NCBI RefSeq assembly: GCF_002174305.1
Contig: NZ_MIJB01000014.1
Span: 62,001-126,000 of the forward strand
Reading direction: 5' to 3'
From: Aeromicrobium sp. PE09-221
GTDB lineage: Bacteria; Actinomycetota; Actinomycetes; Propionibacteriales; Nocardioidaceae
DNA length: 64,000 nt
Shown: in pieces, positions 42,367 to 52,264 of the stretch
How positions within the stretch are numbered: the first letter of the stretch is position 1
Layout of the letters: every line of letters starts with the position of its first letter
Notes under the pieces: model-generated
Told to the model about the DNA's origin: nothing
Database searches by the model: none
The model's input: only the letters and a program-made list of their open reading frames with translations
Position numbers and translations under genes: made by a program

Positions 42367-43119
42367 GTGAGAAATCTCAACCTTCTTGGGACCGCGGTCA
42401 TCGGCTTGGTGATCGGATTGTGGGAAGTGGCCGCCAGGTGGGGACCTCTCGCGGATCTGGACGCACTTCCGAGCCCAGGTGAGATCGTCGCGGCATTCGG
42501 AGAGTTGCTCTCCGATGGCTCGCTCATTCCGGCGGTCGTGCATACGCTCTGGATTGCACTGCTCGCCGCGGTCGTCGCTATCTCAGCAGGAACCGTGCTG
42601 GGACTCCTTCTCGGGGCTTCGTCGGCCTTTCGGCTGGTGACCCAAAGCAGTTTCGACGTGCTGCGTACGATCCCAGCGGTTTCGATCATGCCTGTCCTAC
42701 TGCTCTTGCTAGGCCCGGAGCCGCGCACGGAGATCATTGCCGGATCCATTGCCGCGACCTGGCCGATGCTGGTGAATGCCGCCGACGGAGTCCGCTCGGT
42801 CCATCCGCGCCTCGCTGAGGTCGGCCAGGTGTTCGGGTTCAGCAGGACGCGAGTAGCAGTAAGACTGACGCTGCCTGCGGTCGTCCCAAACCTGCTCGTC
42901 GGTGCGAGGTTGGCCGTTGTTACTGCCTTATTGGCGACGCTCCTCGCTGAAATGATCATTGTTCCGACCGGGCTCGGCTGGGCGTTGATCAGTGCACAGA
43001 ATGCGATTCAGATGGCCCAGATGTGGGTGGTCGTCGTGGTCTGTGGGTGGATCGGATGGCTTCTCAGCATCGCACTCACCCAGATCGCCCGAAATCTTCA
43101 GCCCGGAGGAGCCCGATGA
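42367..43119 (+). CDS. ABC transporter permease (SsuC type)
   Basis: 250 residues from a GTG three bases after the ATPase stop. About six helices. The EAA loop is RLAEVGQVFGFSRTRVAVRLTLPAVVPNLL (in part), typical of BPD_transp_1 permeases. It overlaps the next permease start by four bases; two different permeases suggest a heterodimeric channel. Confidence 0.9.
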   Translation: MRNLNLLGTAVIGLVIGLWEVAARWGPLADLDALPSPGEIVAAFGELLSDGSLIPAVVHTLWIALLAAVVAISAGTVLGLLLGASSAFRLVTQSSFDVLRTIPAVSIMPVLLLLLGPEPRTEIIAGSIAATWPMLVNAADGVRSVHPRLAEVGQVFGFSRTRVAVRLTLPAVVPNLLVGARLAVVTALLATLLAEMIIVPTGLGWALISAQNAIQMAQMWVVVVVCGWIGWLLSIALTQIARNLQPGGAR

Positions 43120-43949
43120 GTACGCAAGTGGATTCGACTTTGGCGCTGGCGACCAGCCCGCGCAAAGGACGCCGGCTCAAGGTGAAGCGACGCAATACTC
43201 GGGGAGCCGGCCGTATGCTCGTCGGGCTCCTGCCGTTGGTTCTCGGCCTGGCCCTGTGGGAGGCACTGGGCACCGATCAGTCCTTCTCCTTTCCCCGCCC
43301 GTCCAGCTGGTGGGCCGCTGCGAGCGACATGTGGCAGGCAGGCGAGCTGGCTCCCGCGCTTCGGCGTACGGTGCTCACGTTCGTCCTCGGGCTGTCGGCT
43401 TCCATCGTGGTGGGTTCAGCACTTGGTTGGCTGATCGGCGCGTCGACTCGCTTCCATCAGGCTCTCAATCCGATCCTGGAGTTCATCCGATCGACTCCCT
43501 CCGTGGCGATTGTCCCCGTGGCCACAGTCCTGTTCGGTGTGAGTATGCGGATGAGCATCGTGGTCATGCTGACGGCTATTATCTGGCCGGTATTGCTCTC
43601 CACCACGACTGCCCGCAGGACGATCACGCCGGTGCGACTGGAGATGGGCCATGTTGTGGGGTTGAGTCGTTCTGATCAGATGCGCAAGGTGGTCTTCCCT
43701 TCGCTACTGCCGGCGATCATGACCGGAACGCGTGTCTCGGCGTCCCAGGGCCTGATCATCGCGCTGATCATCGACATCATCGGTTCCGGAGAGGGAATCG
43801 GGCGCGTGCTGGTCGAGAAGCAGCAGTTGTACGAAGCGGCTTCAGTTTGGGCGTTGATGGTCATTATCGGTCTGCTGGGACTGGTCGCGAATGGACTTGT
43901 CGGAGCCGTCGACTCCTACGTTCAGCGTGGCTGGAGGACCGAGAGTTGA
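43116..43949 (+). CDS. ABC transporter permease (SsuC type)
   Basis: 277 residues from ATG 43116 (ATGA overlap with the previous gene). A basic cytoplasmic N-terminus precedes six helices. EAA loop: EMGHVVGLSRSDQMRKVVFP SLLPAIMTG. Second membrane subunit of the importer. The LysR gene begins 74 bases later. Confidence 0.9.
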   Translation: MSTQVDSTLALATSPRKGRRLKVKRRNTRGAGRMLVGLLPLVLGLALWEALGTDQSFSFPRPSSWWAAASDMWQAGELAPALRRTVLTFVLGLSASIVVGSALGWLIGASTRFHQALNPILEFIRSTPSVAIVPVATVLFGVSMRMSIVVMLTAIIWPVLLSTTTARRTITPVRLEMGHVVGLSRSDQMRKVVFPSLLPAIMTGTRVSASQGLIIALIIDIIGSGEGIGRVLVEKQQLYEAASVWALMVIIGLLGLVANGLVGAVDSYVQRGWRTES

Positions 43950-44022
43950 CTGGATCGGGTATCGGTTCGCGCCGGCGTAGGAGCGCGCGTGGCCAAAGCG
44001 TCGCAGGTCTTGGCCGTTCCGG

Positions 44023-44952
44023 ATGCTAGATCTCAGGGTCCTGCGGTACTTGGTGGCCGTTGCCGACGAAGGAAGCCTCACTGCGGCTTCGGAATTGGTT
44101 CTAGTCGCGCAACCGTCCTTGTCGCGTCAGTTGCGGAAGCTCGAGTACTCACTGGGCTTCCCCCTGTTCGACCGATCATCGAATTGCTTGTCGCTGACCA
44201 GCGCTGGCTATGTTTTCGCACAGGAGTCCCGCAGCCTCATCAGTCACGCGGAATCGGTCGAGAGAATTGCGAGGCGGTTCGCCGATGGTCTCACTGAGCG
44301 AGTTGTCGTACATGCGCCGCCCACGATCGTCGACGATCTGGTGTCACCCTTTATTGCGACAGAGTTGCGGGCAAGTGATCCCATGATCGATGTGACTCCG
44401 GTCCCGACTACAGCGCGCTTCACACCCCTCGAGGAAGGGGCGGATATCGCCATCGCGTTCGCGCCTGCTCCGTCGCGATATATCTCAAGAATACTGGGGA
44501 CAATACCCCTGTTCGCGCAGATGCCGAGTGGGCATCGTCTCGCATGCCAAGACTCGATCGATATGACGGAGCTTTCGAGCGAGACGGTCATTGCTCTGGA
44601 GGGAGCCAGTCGGACCCGGCAGCTGCTAGTGCGCGGACGAAATCGCGTATCGCAGAGGGGAGACGAGATTCTCAGCTCTCCGAATCCGCTGGCTGCGCAG
44701 GCCTTGGCTGCGGCAGGTCGAGGCGTCGCAGTATCGACGAGTATGCCCAGATTTGGGCTCCGCGCGGTTCCGCTTCGCACGAAGGGTGATGTCGTCGAAG
44801 TCCAGGCATGGTGCGCCTGGCGTTCGGGGCACCATGCTGCGCCGGTCATCGAGGACCTGGCGGAACGTCTCGCTTCGCGATACGTGCGGCTTATACGCAG
44901 CTTGTCCCGTCAGGACCATAGCGACACGAAGGTGATCACCTCGGCGACCTGA
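44023..44952 (+). CDS. LysR-family transcriptional regulator
   Basis: 309 residues. N-terminal winged HTH: LRVLRYLVAVADEGSLTAAS, then ELVLVAQPSLSRQLRKLEYS and LGFPLFDRS. Effector-binding domain follows from about residue 90. It is in the same direction as the importer and just upstream of the acyl-CoA dehydrogenase, so it may regulate either. No clear T-N11-A operator was identified. Confidence 0.9.
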   Translation: MLDLRVLRYLVAVADEGSLTAASELVLVAQPSLSRQLRKLEYSLGFPLFDRSSNCLSLTSAGYVFAQESRSLISHAESVERIARRFADGLTERVVVHAPPTIVDDLVSPFIATELRASDPMIDVTPVPTTARFTPLEEGADIAIAFAPAPSRYISRILGTIPLFAQMPSGHRLACQDSIDMTELSSETVIALEGASRTRQLLVRGRNRVSQRGDEILSSPNPLAAQALAAAGRGVAVSTSMPRFGLRAVPLRTKGDVVEVQAWCAWRSGHHAAPVIEDLAERLASRYVRLIRSLSRQDHSDTKVITSAT

Positions 44953-45054
44953 TCGCTCTCGCCCCTCCCCGTTCGCCCTGCTCCTCAGCTTCAGCCGAAT
45001 GCCTGAGTACCCGCCACTGTACAAATCGATCACTTCGCGAGGAAAGTAGGAGTA

Positions 45055-46277
45055 ATGCAGTTTCAGCTTGATGACCGGACCCTCGACCTGCAACGCCGGA
45101 TCCGTACGTTCATGGATGAGTTCGTCTATCCGGCGGAAGAGCAGTTCGCACTCGAACTGGATGCGCGTGATGACCGTGGCTGGCGCCTCCTGTGATCGAC
45201 CGGCTGAGAGGCGAAGCCCGAGCACAGGGGCTGTGGAATCTTTTCATGCCCGGTGAGGAGCACGGCGCTGGCTTGACGAACCTTCAGTACGCGAGCCTGG
45301 CTGAGGAGATGGGTCGGAGCCTCGCGCTGGCTCCGGCGGCGTTCAATTGTGCCGCGCCGGATACCGGGAACATGGAGGTTCTGGCCCGTTTCGGCACTGA
45401 GTCTCAGAAGGAGCAATGGCTGCGCCCACTCCTCGAGGCTGAGATTCGATCAAGTTTCGCCATGACAGAGCCGCAGGTCGCGTCTTCCGACGCGACAAAC
45501 ATCGAAACGTCGATCGTCCGCGATGGAGCCGACTATGTCATCAACGGCCGGAAATGGTGGATCACTGGCGCCATGAGCAAGGATGCGAAGATCTTCATCG
45601 TCATGGGCAAGACAGATCCCGCCGCGGCACGGCATCGCCAGCAGTCCATGCTCCTGGTGCCGCGTGACACGCCGGGCATCACCATTGTGCGTGGCATGAC
45701 GATCTTCGGATATGACGACAGCGACCACGGGGGTCACGCCGAGATTCACTTCGATGAGGTTCGTTTGCCGGCCGCGAACATTCTTGTAGGCGAAGGGGAG
45801 GGCTTCGCGATTGCTCAAGCGCGGCTCGGCCCAGGTCGAATTCACCACTGCATGCGGCTGATCGGCATCGCGGAACGTGCGCTTGACCTCATGTGCTCAC
45901 GCGCGCTGGAGCGGAGTGCTTTCGGCTCGACTCTCGCCGACAAGGGAGTCGTGCAGGATTGGGTGGCGGAATCACTCGTGCGGATTGAGCAGTTGCGACT
46001 CCTAGTGTTCAAAACAGCTTGGTTGATGGATACCGTGGGCAACAGGGGCGCCCATCGTGAGATTCAGGCGATCAAGATCGCTACCCCCCGCACGGTTGAA
46101 TGGATCGTTGATAAGGCGATCCAGGTGCACGGTGCGGGAGGGCTCAGCCAGGACTTCCCACTTGCAGAAGCCTTCGCTCAGGTTCGTACGCTCCGCTTCG
46201 CTGATGGCCCCGACGAGGTTCACAAGTCGTCGATGGCCCGCGCGGAGTTCCGCCGCCGCGCAACTGGTCAACAGTAG
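45055..46277 (+). pseudogene. Acyl-CoA dehydrogenase, single-base frameshift near 45182
   Basis: From ATG 45055 the frame gives about 43 normal N-terminal residues (FQLDDRTLDLQRRIRTFMDE, EFVYPAEEQF) then hits TGA. The continuation VIDRLRGEARAQGLWNLFMP is one frame over. A missing G in TGGCGCC (expected TGGGCGCC, Trp-Ala-Pro) accounts for it. Downstream is intact: FAMTEPQVASSDATNIETSI, FVMG-like flavin region, PGRIHHCMRLIGIAERAL and QVHGAGGLSQDFPLA. The family oxidises acyl-CoA at C2-C3 with FAD. It could be a true pseudogene or an assembly error; translation from GTG 45192 would lack the N-terminal helix. Confidence 0.75.
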
Positions 46278-46615
46278 GCTTGATGGAGCGGCGGCGTCGG
46301 ACCGGTTCGATTGGACCGAACTGTCGACCCTGTTCATGCCGGACCTAGAATCGATCAGTCCTCGCCTCCGACAGATCGTTAGCGGAGATCGTTACGCGGG
46401 GCAAGTAGTCGGTGCACGGAGGAGTCTGGTGCTGTCGCCATTGTGCGTGCGGCCAATCATCTATGATTTGGATGAGCGAAATTCGGAATGGGATTAGACG
46501 TACATGAGGTGGCCATGCTCTTGTCAAAGCGTCAGTCAAGTAGGTCCAAGTGTCTGGTGCTCGGACCTACCGAAGCCTCGGTGCGACTGCAGCTTTCGGC
46601 CATCGATTTACTTCC

Positions 46616-47293
46616 ATGGGAGAAGCGGGGTTGGCGGTCGTGAACCGGCGCAAGGCAGTCAGGCAGGAAGAGACTGCCGAGGTCAGACTTGAGCGGGCGG
46701 CCCTCCGCATCCTTGAGCGTGATGGGGTACTCGCCGGTCTCAACTTGCGCGAAGTGGCTGACGAGGCCAAGGTTACACGCGGGTTGGTGTATCACCACTT
46801 TGGAGACCGACGGTCATTTCTCCGTTCGGCCATCGAACGATCCACCCGTCGCCGCCGATCCACAGTTCTTCGCCGCGAAAAGCTTCCGGCGCGGGCACGA
46901 CTCGAGTCCTACTTCGCCTCCACGATGTCGGACCCTTCGACGGTCCGCCTCATCACTCTCTTGCTTCTCGATGGAGATGAGGGATTCAACGCATTGCCCT
47001 ACGCGCAGATCACTCGCAAGGCCGATCAACGCGATGTCGAGGCGGGTCTTCTAGCGGACGATCTCAGTGTGGATTCGTTGCAGGCCGGACTCCTGGCTGC
47101 GCTCTATGGATGGGCCCTGTTTCGTGAGTCGTTCGCAGCGTCATTGGGGCGCACGCCAGATGAACTGGACGACGGCGTCCTGGAGATGCTGCACCGGATG
47201 TGGGAACCCGAAGCCGATCGGGGGGAGCCTTCCAAGTCGGGTGGGGAGCCTGAGCGGCCCGGTGGAGACGTGGAAGGTCAGGCAACTACCTAG
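46616..47293 (+). CDS. TetR-family regulator
   Basis: 225 residues from ATG 46616; GTG 46640 is an alternative and there is no gene in 46278-46615. HTH: RAALRILERDGVLAGLNLRE, VADEAKVTRGLVYHHFGDRR. It is a clear paralogue of the TetR at 50529-51209 (shared LERDGVLAGLNLREVAD and DGxExFxALPYA blocks). The last 25 or so residues (GGEPERPGGDVEG..) are low-complexity, and the stop TAG lies inside the CTAG at the left edge of the following IS, so the end may have been altered by the insertion. Confidence 0.82.
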   Translation: MGEAGLAVVNRRKAVRQEETAEVRLERAALRILERDGVLAGLNLREVADEAKVTRGLVYHHFGDRRSFLRSAIERSTRRRRSTVLRREKLPARARLESYFASTMSDPSTVRLITLLLLDGDEGFNALPYAQITRKADQRDVEAGLLADDLSVDSLQAGLLAALYGWALFRESFAASLGRTPDELDDGVLEMLHRMWEPEADRGEPSKSGGEPERPGGDVEGQATT

Positions 47294-48173
47294 GAAGGTG
47301 GTGTCGGTCCAGTGGAGTGTCGCGGCGAGGCAGAGTCCGGCGTGGTAACTGCTGGCGGTCTTGTCTGATCGCATCGCGATGCCGCGCCATTGCTTGAGCT
47401 TGTTGAAGCAGCGTTCGACGACGTTGCGGCCCTTGTAGCGGTCCTGCTGCTGATCTCCGAAGTCGATCGGTCGGCCGGGGCGTTTGCGGCGATGCGCGAT
47501 CTGGTCGTCGCGTTCGGGAATCGGGGCGGCGATGCCGCGCTCGCGCAGCCAGGCCCGGTTCGTCTTGGACGGGTAGCCCTTGTCCGCGATCAGCCGGTCC
47601 GGCCGCAACCGCGGACGGCCACGTGCCTGGCCAGGAACCCGGATCTGGTCCACGGTCGCTGCGAGCATGGTCGTGTCGGCGACCTGCCCACCGGTCAGGA
47701 TGAACGCGAGCGCGCGTCCCTTGCCGTCGCAGACCAAATGGCTCTTGGTGGTCAGGCCACCACGGGACCGGCCGATCGCGTGATCGGCCGGTTCAAGCCC
47801 GAACTTCCTGTAATTCGATCCCGCCCCCTGTGTCCCTGGGCAGAGTCGCGCCGTGCTGATGGACCCGCACGATCGTCGAGTCGATCGACGCGACCCAGTC
47901 CAGATCGCCACGGGCGTAGGCCCTCGACTGGACCTGCTCGAGCACCCGCGCCCAGACACCGTCGGCAGCCCACCGATTGAAGTTCTTGTAGATCGTGTTC
48001 CAGTTCCCGGACCGCTCCGGCAGATCCCGCCACGGCGCACCGGTGCGGAAACGCCACGCCGTCGCCTCCACCACGATCCGCCGATCCACCGGCGGACGCC
48101 CCGTCGACCTCGACGCGGGAAACAACGGACCGATCACACTCCACGCCTCATCAGAGACGACATCACGCGACAC
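47141..48173 (-). CDS. IS5-family transposase, two-frame (programmed -1 frameshift)
   Basis: OrfA from GTG 48173 (SRDVVSDEAWSVIGPLFPAS...) ends at 47793; orfB contains GRSRGGLTTKSHLVCDGKGR, LIADKGYPSKTNR and RNVVERCFNKLKQWRGIAMR. The junction is at ACAGGGGGC, the same G-run slip as in the element at 18904. OrfB has no stop inside the IS: it reads through CTAG into host DNA and ends at 47141. An earlier start at 48218 is possible. Confidence 0.7.
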
Positions 48174-48221
48174 GCTCCAAGCCTCGCCGATCAGCCACCC
48201 AAAACGGTTTAGCAACACGGC
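47294..48221 (-). mobile_element. IS5-family (IS427-like) insertion sequence
   Basis: 928 bases between CTAG at 47290-47293 and CTAG at 48222-48225. Terminal inverted repeats are weak by eye. It carries one two-frame transposase related to, but distinct from, that at 18904-19876. It inserted between the convergent TetR and acyl-CoA ligase genes and supplies the last few codons of the ligase. Confidence 0.75.
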
Positions 48222-49714
48222 CTAGCTGTCTTCAGCGTCTTCCTGAGCTCCCGCTTTAGAATCTTCTGGCTGGGACCCATCGGCATCTCTTCTTGGACGA
48301 CAATTCGCCGCGGATACTTCTGCCCTCCCAGCCTCTCCTTCGACCATGACTGCAAGTCGTGGGGATCGATGGAGGAGCCGCTCTTCGGCACGACAACTGC
48401 ACACACCTCCTCTCCGAGTATCGGGTCGTCAATGCCGATGACGGCCACGTGCAGCACGGCGGGGTGCCTGGCGAGTTCTTCCTCGATTTCGCGCGGGTAG
48501 ACGTTGTATCCGCCACGGATGATCAAGTCCTTCTTGCGATCGACGATGAAGATGAAGCCGTCGGCGTCTTTGACGCCGATGTCGCCTGTCCGGAACCAGC
48601 CCTCTTGGACTACGGCACCGGTTGCTTCGGGGTCACCCACGTACTCGGAGAAAACGTTGTGCCCGCGCACCACGACCTCACCATGTTCACCGGCTTCCAC
48701 CAGTTCAATCCGCTCCTCGACAGTTGAGTTCGCGATCTCGACGTCGACGCCCCATATCGCGTGTCCAACCGATCCGGCACGCAAACCAAACTCGGGCTGA
48801 TTGACCGTGGCGGTGGGCGACGTCTCCGACAAGCCGTAGCCCTCAAGGATCGGCACGGAGAACGCGCGCTCGAACTGCTCCAGCACTGCAACAGGAAGGG
48901 CGGCCCCGCCGGCCGTAGCTAGGCGTAAGGGCGGTCGGTCATCGACTTGCTTCGCTGCTTCCAAGATGCGGATATACATCGTCGGAACCCCGGAAAAAAC
49001 AGTGACCCCATTATCGATCATCAACCTCAAGGTCTCCATTTCGCTGAACCTGGCCTGGGTGAGCATCGTCGCCCCCGCGCGGAAGGTCGCGTTCATGCTG
49101 ACGGTCTGGCCATAGGTGTGGAACAACGGCAGCACAGCCAGCACGATGTCTTCGGGGGTGTAACGGTTCAAGTCGAATGCGTTCACGGTTGCATTCATAA
49201 CCAGGTTGAGATGGCTCAGTACGGCGCCTTTGGGCCTTCCCATGGTGCCGCTGGTGAAGAACACCACTGCAGCTGACTCCGCCTCGGTCATAACGATGGT
49301 GCTTTGGGGCTCTTGGTCGGCCCGGAACGAAATCTGCAGGGCACGGTCGGCGCCGAGCGCACATGCTTGAGCGATCCGCGCATGGGCAGAGTCGTAAAGC
49401 AGTCGACTGGCATTCGCCGTGTTGGTGATGTGATCCATCTCGGCTGGCCTCAACATGGTTGGCATGGGCGCAACCGTCGCGCCCATGGCCAAGATTCCAA
49501 AGTACCCCGCAACGAAATCGCGGCCGTTACCCGCCAGAAGCGCCACCACGTCCCCAGATGCGACGCCGTCGGCACGAAGATCCTCAGCGACGTTCAGGGC
49601 GGCGCGCCACACTTCGGCGTACGTATGCTCCTGATCGTCGTCGATGAGTGCCGTCGAAAACGGGTGGCGCATCGCGGATTCCCGCAACACCGAAGCCAAG
49701 GACAACGTTGTCAC
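48209..49714 (-). CDS. AMP-dependent acyl-CoA synthetase
   Basis: 501 residues. Motifs: VVFFTSGTMGRPKGAVLSH near residue 150, GYGLSETSPTATVN near 293, the hinge VDRKKDLIIRGGYNVYPREI near 405, and SQKILKRELR with catalytic lysine near the end. The last four residues (RPCC) and stop come from the inserted IS; without the IS the frame would stop one codon after the CTAG, so activity is probably unaffected. It is divergent from the CMD at 49960. Probably activates an acid taken up or produced by this island. Confidence 0.9.
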   Translation of the reverse strand: MTTLSLASVLRESAMRHPFSTALIDDDQEHTYAEVWRAALNVAEDLRADGVASGDVVALLAGNGRDFVAGYFGILAMGATVAPMPTMLRPAEMDHITNTANASRLLYDSAHARIAQACALGADRALQISFRADQEPQSTIVMTEAESAAVVFFTSGTMGRPKGAVLSHLNLVMNATVNAFDLNRYTPEDIVLAVLPLFHTYGQTVSMNATFRAGATMLTQARFSEMETLRLMIDNGVTVFSGVPTMYIRILEAAKQVDDRPPLRLATAGGAALPVAVLEQFERAFSVPILEGYGLSETSPTATVNQPEFGLRAGSVGHAIWGVDVEIANSTVEERIELVEAGEHGEVVVRGHNVFSEYVGDPEATGAVVQEGWFRTGDIGVKDADGFIFIVDRKKDLIIRGGYNVYPREIEEELARHPAVLHVAVIGIDDPILGEEVCAVVVPKSGSSIDPHDLQSWSKERLGGQKYPRRIVVQEEMPMGPSQKILKRELRKTLKTARPCC

Positions 49715-49959
49715 TCTGTGATCCCTTCGTTCAACCAGGCTGGCATAGCGTCAATCATGAATGGCCTTCGCGTATGGATCGAGGGTGGTTCAGAACGGTA
49801 AAGAATAACCTCGTGCGGTCAGGCGCAGTTGACAGAACGTTAGTAGATTTCTAGTCTCAGGACAAGCATCTTATGACTGCAGCCGATGTGCTTAACCGCT
49901 CGCATGATGTACGAACTTAGCGGTGGCATGCGGAAGCCTTCCGGACGAAGAGAGACGAC

Positions 49960-50532
49960 GTGACCGTTGAAGCACCGAACATGAACGTGGCCCCCCTTGA
50001 ACGGGCTGAGCTGACTGCGACCCAGAGCCTTATGCTCAGGGAAGCCTTGGGCGGGCGCGAGATCGAGGTCCACATCTATTCGACCCTTGTGCGTGTGCCG
50101 GAGATGTTCGAGGCCTGGGTTGCTCTTGCAAAGGAGTTCCTTGCCGGCGACGCGCTTCCCCGGCGGGCGAGCGAGATCGCGATTCTTCGCCTCGCGACGC
50201 GGACTGAGTGCGAGTACGAATGGGTCCACCACGTCGGTCGCGCCAGGGCTGCGGGAGTCGATGAGGAGACGCTCGCGGCGATCAGGGAAGGAAGCGGGGA
50301 CCCGCACTGGGACGGTTTCGAGGCGGCGTTGGTCCGCGCTGCCGACGAGATTGTGGATGACCGTCAGATCTCCGCTACGACATGGGGCGTGCTTTCTGGC
50401 ACGTTTGATGTGGATCAACTCGTGGCCTTCACCGTGATGCTTGGCTTCTACTCCGGTACGATGATGTCGTTGCGAACCTTCGGCACGCCATTAGAGTGGC
50501 GTTATCGGCAGACCGCCTGTGAGTGCTCATGA
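49960..50532 (+). CDS. Carboxymuconolactone decarboxylase (CMD/AhpD-like) family protein
   Basis: 190 residues from GTG 49960. Core: LPRRASEIAILRLATRTECE, YEWVHHVGRARAAGVDEETL. A single Cys occurs in TECEYEW; there is no Cys-x-x-Cys. Its stop overlaps the TetR start (ATGA). It resembles the CMD at 52980-53567 more than those at 26376 and 32317 (shared EVxIYSTxVRxPxxFE block). Confidence 0.8.
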   Translation: MTVEAPNMNVAPLERAELTATQSLMLREALGGREIEVHIYSTLVRVPEMFEAWVALAKEFLAGDALPRRASEIAILRLATRTECEYEWVHHVGRARAAGVDEETLAAIREGSGDPHWDGFEAALVRAADEIVDDRQISATTWGVLSGTFDVDQLVAFTVMLGFYSGTMMSLRTFGTPLEWRYRQTACECS

Positions 50533-51209
50533 GTAAGCGGCATGCGCGGCCAGAAACCAATACGCGCGGGCTTACGTCGTCGCGTTACGATGGTCCGTGG
50601 AACTCGGAGTTCTCTGAAAGGTACGGGCAGGTGACACCAGCGGAAGTTGACGGTTCACCTATCGCTAAACTTGAGATGGCAGCGCTCGAACTCCTTGAAC
50701 GCGATGGTGTTTTAGCCGGGTTGAACCTGCGCGAGGTGGCCGATGTCGCGGGCGTCACCCGTGGTCTGGTCTACCACCACTTCGGCACGCGTCAGTCGCT
50801 GCTGAGATCCGCGCTTGAGCGGTTCGCGCGAAACCGACGTGCGACCGTGATTCGGCGTGGAGAGATTCCCGGCCCCGAGCGTATTCGGACCTTTGTCCCT
50901 GGGCTCGTCGATGACCCCGTGAGCGTTCGCATCCTTGCGCTCTTGATCTTGGACGGTGCCGAGGAGTTTGTAGCCTTGCCCTACGCAAAAGAGACGCGAG
51001 CGAACCTCGAGCGCGATGTCGACGCGGGGATCTTGACCGGTGACGTAGATCCGGATGCACTTCAGGCAGGGGTTCTAGCAGCCGCCTATGGATGGGCGTT
51101 GTACCGCAAGGCCTTCGCCTCATCCCTGGGCCGTGAGGCGTCTGAGCTCGATGCAGATGTCCTGGAGATGATCGAGCGCATGTGGCAGACACGTCATTCG
51201 TCGAAATGA
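50529..51209 (+). CDS. TetR-family regulator
   Basis: 226 residues from ATG 50529, overlapping the CMD stop; a GTG at 50523 is possible. HTH: ALELLERDGVLAGLNLREVA, GVTRGLVYHHFGTRQSLL. Paralogue of 46616-47293. The N-terminal 40 residues are extra and unstructured. It is co-transcribed with CMD and followed by a strong terminator. Confidence 0.85.
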   Translation: MSKRHARPETNTRGLTSSRYDGPWNSEFSERYGQVTPAEVDGSPIAKLEMAALELLERDGVLAGLNLREVADVAGVTRGLVYHHFGTRQSLLRSALERFARNRRATVIRRGEIPGPERIRTFVPGLVDDPVSVRILALLILDGAEEFVALPYAKETRANLERDVDAGILTGDVDPDALQAGVLAAAYGWALYRKAFASSLGREASELDADVLEMIERMWQTRHSSK

Positions 51210-51212
51210 GAC

Positions 51213-51254
51213 TTCACGTGGGCCCGTCGCAAGTGAATGCTGGGCCCACGTGAA
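51213..51254. terminator. Bidirectional hairpin terminator
   Basis: Perfect 13-bp stem TTCACGTGGGCCC / GGGCCCACGTGAA around a 16-base loop, between convergent TetR (stop 51209) and MDR (stop 51263). Confidence 0.85.
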
Positions 51255-51262
51255 CGCTCGCA

Positions 51263-52264
51263 CTAGTCGACCGAGCTGACCTTCACGACGAGCTTTCCAG
51301 CGTTACGGTTCGTGCGTAGTATCTCCAGTGCTTGGGGCGCATTCTCCCATGCGATCACCTGGTCAATCTTGGCCCTGATCAGTCCCTTTTCGATCAAGGG
51401 AACGACGTTATCGCGCACGGCCGCGTACACAGCCGCTCGTTCTTCGGGAGTGCGCACGCTGAAGGTTGTTCCGATGAGATGGATGCGCCGAAACGACAGT
51501 TGGTCCAGATTGATCGTCGTATCAGGACCCGCGAGGCGACCGATGTTGATGACGGTGCCTCCGATTCTGGTCAGCCCGAAGAGTTGACTGAACCCAGGGC
51601 CTCCGACGTGATCCACGACGATGTCCACGCCCCGGCCCTCAGTCTCATCCAGAACAGTCTGAGTGAGATCCTGCGTAGTGGTGTCCACGACAACGTCCGC
51701 CCCAACCGTAGTCGGTAGTCCCATCTTCGTCGCCGATGTCGTGGTCGCGATCACCTTGCCCGCCCCGAATGCCTTTGCAATCTGGATCCCCGCAAGGCCG
51801 ACGCCCGAGGTTCCTCCGACGAACAGCACCGAGTCACCCTGTGACAATCCGGCTTGGCTGACGACCGCATCGTGCTCCGTGCCCATGCCGATCGGCAGGG
51901 CAGCTGCTTCCTCCCACGAGATGCCCAGCGGCACCGGCAGGAGGTTCCTGTGATCGGCGAGAGCGTACTCCGCCATTCCGCCGAGACTCGAGACCATGAC
52001 GCGATCGCCCTCGGACCACCCCGTGACCCCGGTCCCCAAGGCGTCGATGATTCCGGCATATTCCAAGCCCGGTACGAACGTCGCTGCATTGCCGGACTTG
52101 GTCGCTGGCGTGTAGCTTCCGTCCATCATGTAGATGTCTGAGCGGTTCAGGCCCGCTGCTCTGACCGCGACCCTCACCTGGCCGGCTCCGGGCTCAGGGA
52201 TCTCAACTTCACGAGGCACCCATGCGGGACCGTCTCCACCGAGGAGTGCGCGCATGGTGGTCAC
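51263..52264 (-). CDS. Zinc-independent medium-chain dehydrogenase/reductase (quinone oxidoreductase-like)
   Basis: 333 residues from GTG 52264, overlapping the VOC stop (GTGA); ATG 52255 is an alternative. GroES-like domain, then GDSVLFVGGTSGVGLAGIQI cofactor motif; no catalytic zinc ligands. It aligns by eye over its length with the MDR at 26900-27886, including the FRRIHLIGTTFSVRTPEE block against RRIQYFGTTFRSRTLGE. Same VOC-MDR order as in the first regulon. Confidence 0.87.
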   Translation of the reverse strand: MTTMRALLGGDGPAWVPREVEIPEPGAGQVRVAVRAAGLNRSDIYMMDGSYTPATKSGNAATFVPGLEYAGIIDALGTGVTGWSEGDRVMVSSLGGMAEYALADHRNLLPVPLGISWEEAAALPIGMGTEHDAVVSQAGLSQGDSVLFVGGTSGVGLAGIQIAKAFGAGKVIATTTSATKMGLPTTVGADVVVDTTTQDLTQTVLDETEGRGVDIVVDHVGGPGFSQLFGLTRIGGTVINIGRLAGPDTTINLDQLSFRRIHLIGTTFSVRTPEERAAVYAAVRDNVVPLIEKGLIRAKIDQVIAWENAPQALEILRTNRNAGKLVVKVSSVD